A stretch of 32,772 nucleotides of DNA, from contig JAIRRT010000084.1 in NCBI GenBank assembly GCA_031255835.1, forward strand, positions 1 to 32,772. Reading direction: 5' to 3'. The notes under the pieces were generated by a model. The model was not told the origin of the DNA and did not search any database. It saw only the letters and a list, made by a program, of their open reading frames with translations. Shown here piece by piece: positions 31,820 through 32,772 of the stretch; positions within the stretch are counted from its first letter, which is position 1, and each line of letters starts with the position of its first letter. Origin of the DNA: Bifidobacteriaceae bacterium (GTDB lineage: Bacteria; Actinomycetota; Actinomycetes; Actinomycetales; WQXJ01). The position numbers were made by a program, and so were the translations under genes.

Positions 31820-32772
31820 ATGAAAACCGTTCGGCTGGTCGTGGTGGCGGTGTGCTTGTGCGCCATAGGACTCGTGGTCACGAGCAGTTTGGGCGGCCTG
31901 GGTAAGCGGGCGCCTGACCCCGCGCCGAGTTCCCCGTCCACCCAGGCGAGCAAAGAGCCGAGCGCCGGAGCTGTGGGCGCGTCGATGGCGCCACCGTTCA
32001 CGCCATCGCCCACCCCGACCCCACCTCGAGTTGTCGCTGCCAGCACCCGGATCCTGTTTACCGGCAACACCTTTTGGGGCCGGTATATGGACGATTGGTC
32101 CCGGGACTCAGATCTCGGTGTCGCCTACCCGTTTTCTCGCCTCGATGAACTGGACCGGGAATTCTATGACGCTTGGATCTCCGGTCTGGAGTGTCCCATG
32201 GTTGAAGGCCTCGAATTGAGTTCAGCCCAACAGGATTCGACGCTGAGTTTCAATTGTGACCCGGCCTACCTGGAGGAAGCCGCCAAATGGTTCACGGCCT
32301 TCACGCTGGCCAACAATCACACAGACAACCAAGGCGCAGAGGCGTTCACAGAAACAAAGCAGCACCTCACCGAGGCCGGCATCCAATACTTTGGCCACTA
32401 CGATCCAAACGAGCTAGATGAAGTCTGCGGACTAGTAATCCTTCCAGCAACCCTAACCTACGATGACGGAACCAACACCCCCGGCAACCTTCCCCTGGCA
32501 ATGTGCGGACACCACGGCGTGTTCCAGATACCCTCCGAAGAGTCGCTGGACCTGATATCACACTATGGCGATTACCTGCCGGTAATCGCCATGCCGCACA
32601 TGGGTGCTGAATACAAAGCAACGCCAGACAGTATCAAAACGGACACATACAGGAGCATGATAGACCGCGGCGCGATGGCCGTGATAGGCGATCATCCGCA
32701 CTGGATCCAGACCGCCGAGTCATACAAAGGCAAGCCCATCTTCTACTCGCTGGGCAACTTCATGTTCGATCA
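31820..32772 (+). CDS. CapA-like poly-gamma-glutamate synthesis/metallophosphoesterase-fold protein (3' truncated by window)
   Basis: Not in the ORF track because it runs off the edge; ATG 31820, N-terminal TM, LANNHTDNQG, MPHMGAEY, IGDHPHWIQTAESYKGKPIFYSLGNFMFD. Confidence 0.9.
   Translation, partial: MKTVRLVVVAVCLCAIGLVVTSSLGGLGKRAPDPAPSSPSTQASKEPSAGAVGASMAPPFTPSPTPTPPRVVAASTRILFTGNTFWGRYMDDWSRDSDLGVAYPFSRLDELDREFYDAWISGLECPMVEGLELSSAQQDSTLSFNCDPAYLEEAAKWFTAFTLANNHTDNQGAEAFTETKQHLTEAGIQYFGHYDPNELDEVCGLVILPATLTYDDGTNTPGNLPLAMCGHHGVFQIPSEESLDLISHYGDYLPVIAMPHMGAEYKATPDSIKTDTYRSMIDRGAMAVIGDHPHWIQTAESYKGKPIFYSLGNFMFD

Overview
High-GC actinobacterial chromosomal segment, mostly core metabolism. 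Left third: the 3' end of an atpI-like gene and a complete F1Fo ATP synthase operon (atpB-E-F-H-A-G-D-C). Next come an alpha/beta hydrolase, a polysaccharide deacetylase, nucS (EndoMS), a small Zn-motif protein and a DnaQ-like protein whose catalytic motifs look degenerate. The middle holds two adjacent paralogous genes on the - strand encoding very long coiled coils built almost entirely of 11-residue (hendecad) repeats, one with a DivIVA-like N-terminus. These are followed by an envelope protein / lipoprotein / thioredoxin-TPR operon, an alpha-glucan phosphorylase, an Rv3235-like protein and a purine nucleoside phosphorylase. The right third has a - strand, operon-like run pncA > M20 amidohydrolase > adenosine deaminase > unusual multidomain protein (unknown N-domain, S1/OB-like domains, polyproline, collagen-like Gly-X-Y, coiled coil, conserved C-terminus). 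It ends with proS and a CapA-like gene cut by the window edge. Best candidates for something undescribed: the hendecad filament-like pair with its shared C-terminal motif and register skip, the S1/collagen-like protein tied to purine/nicotinamide salvage genes, and a convergent intergenic region with four inverted repeats, including a 60-nt near-perfect hairpin. No CRISPR array, transposon, rRNA or tRNA was found by eye. All calls rest on reading motifs; no database search was run.
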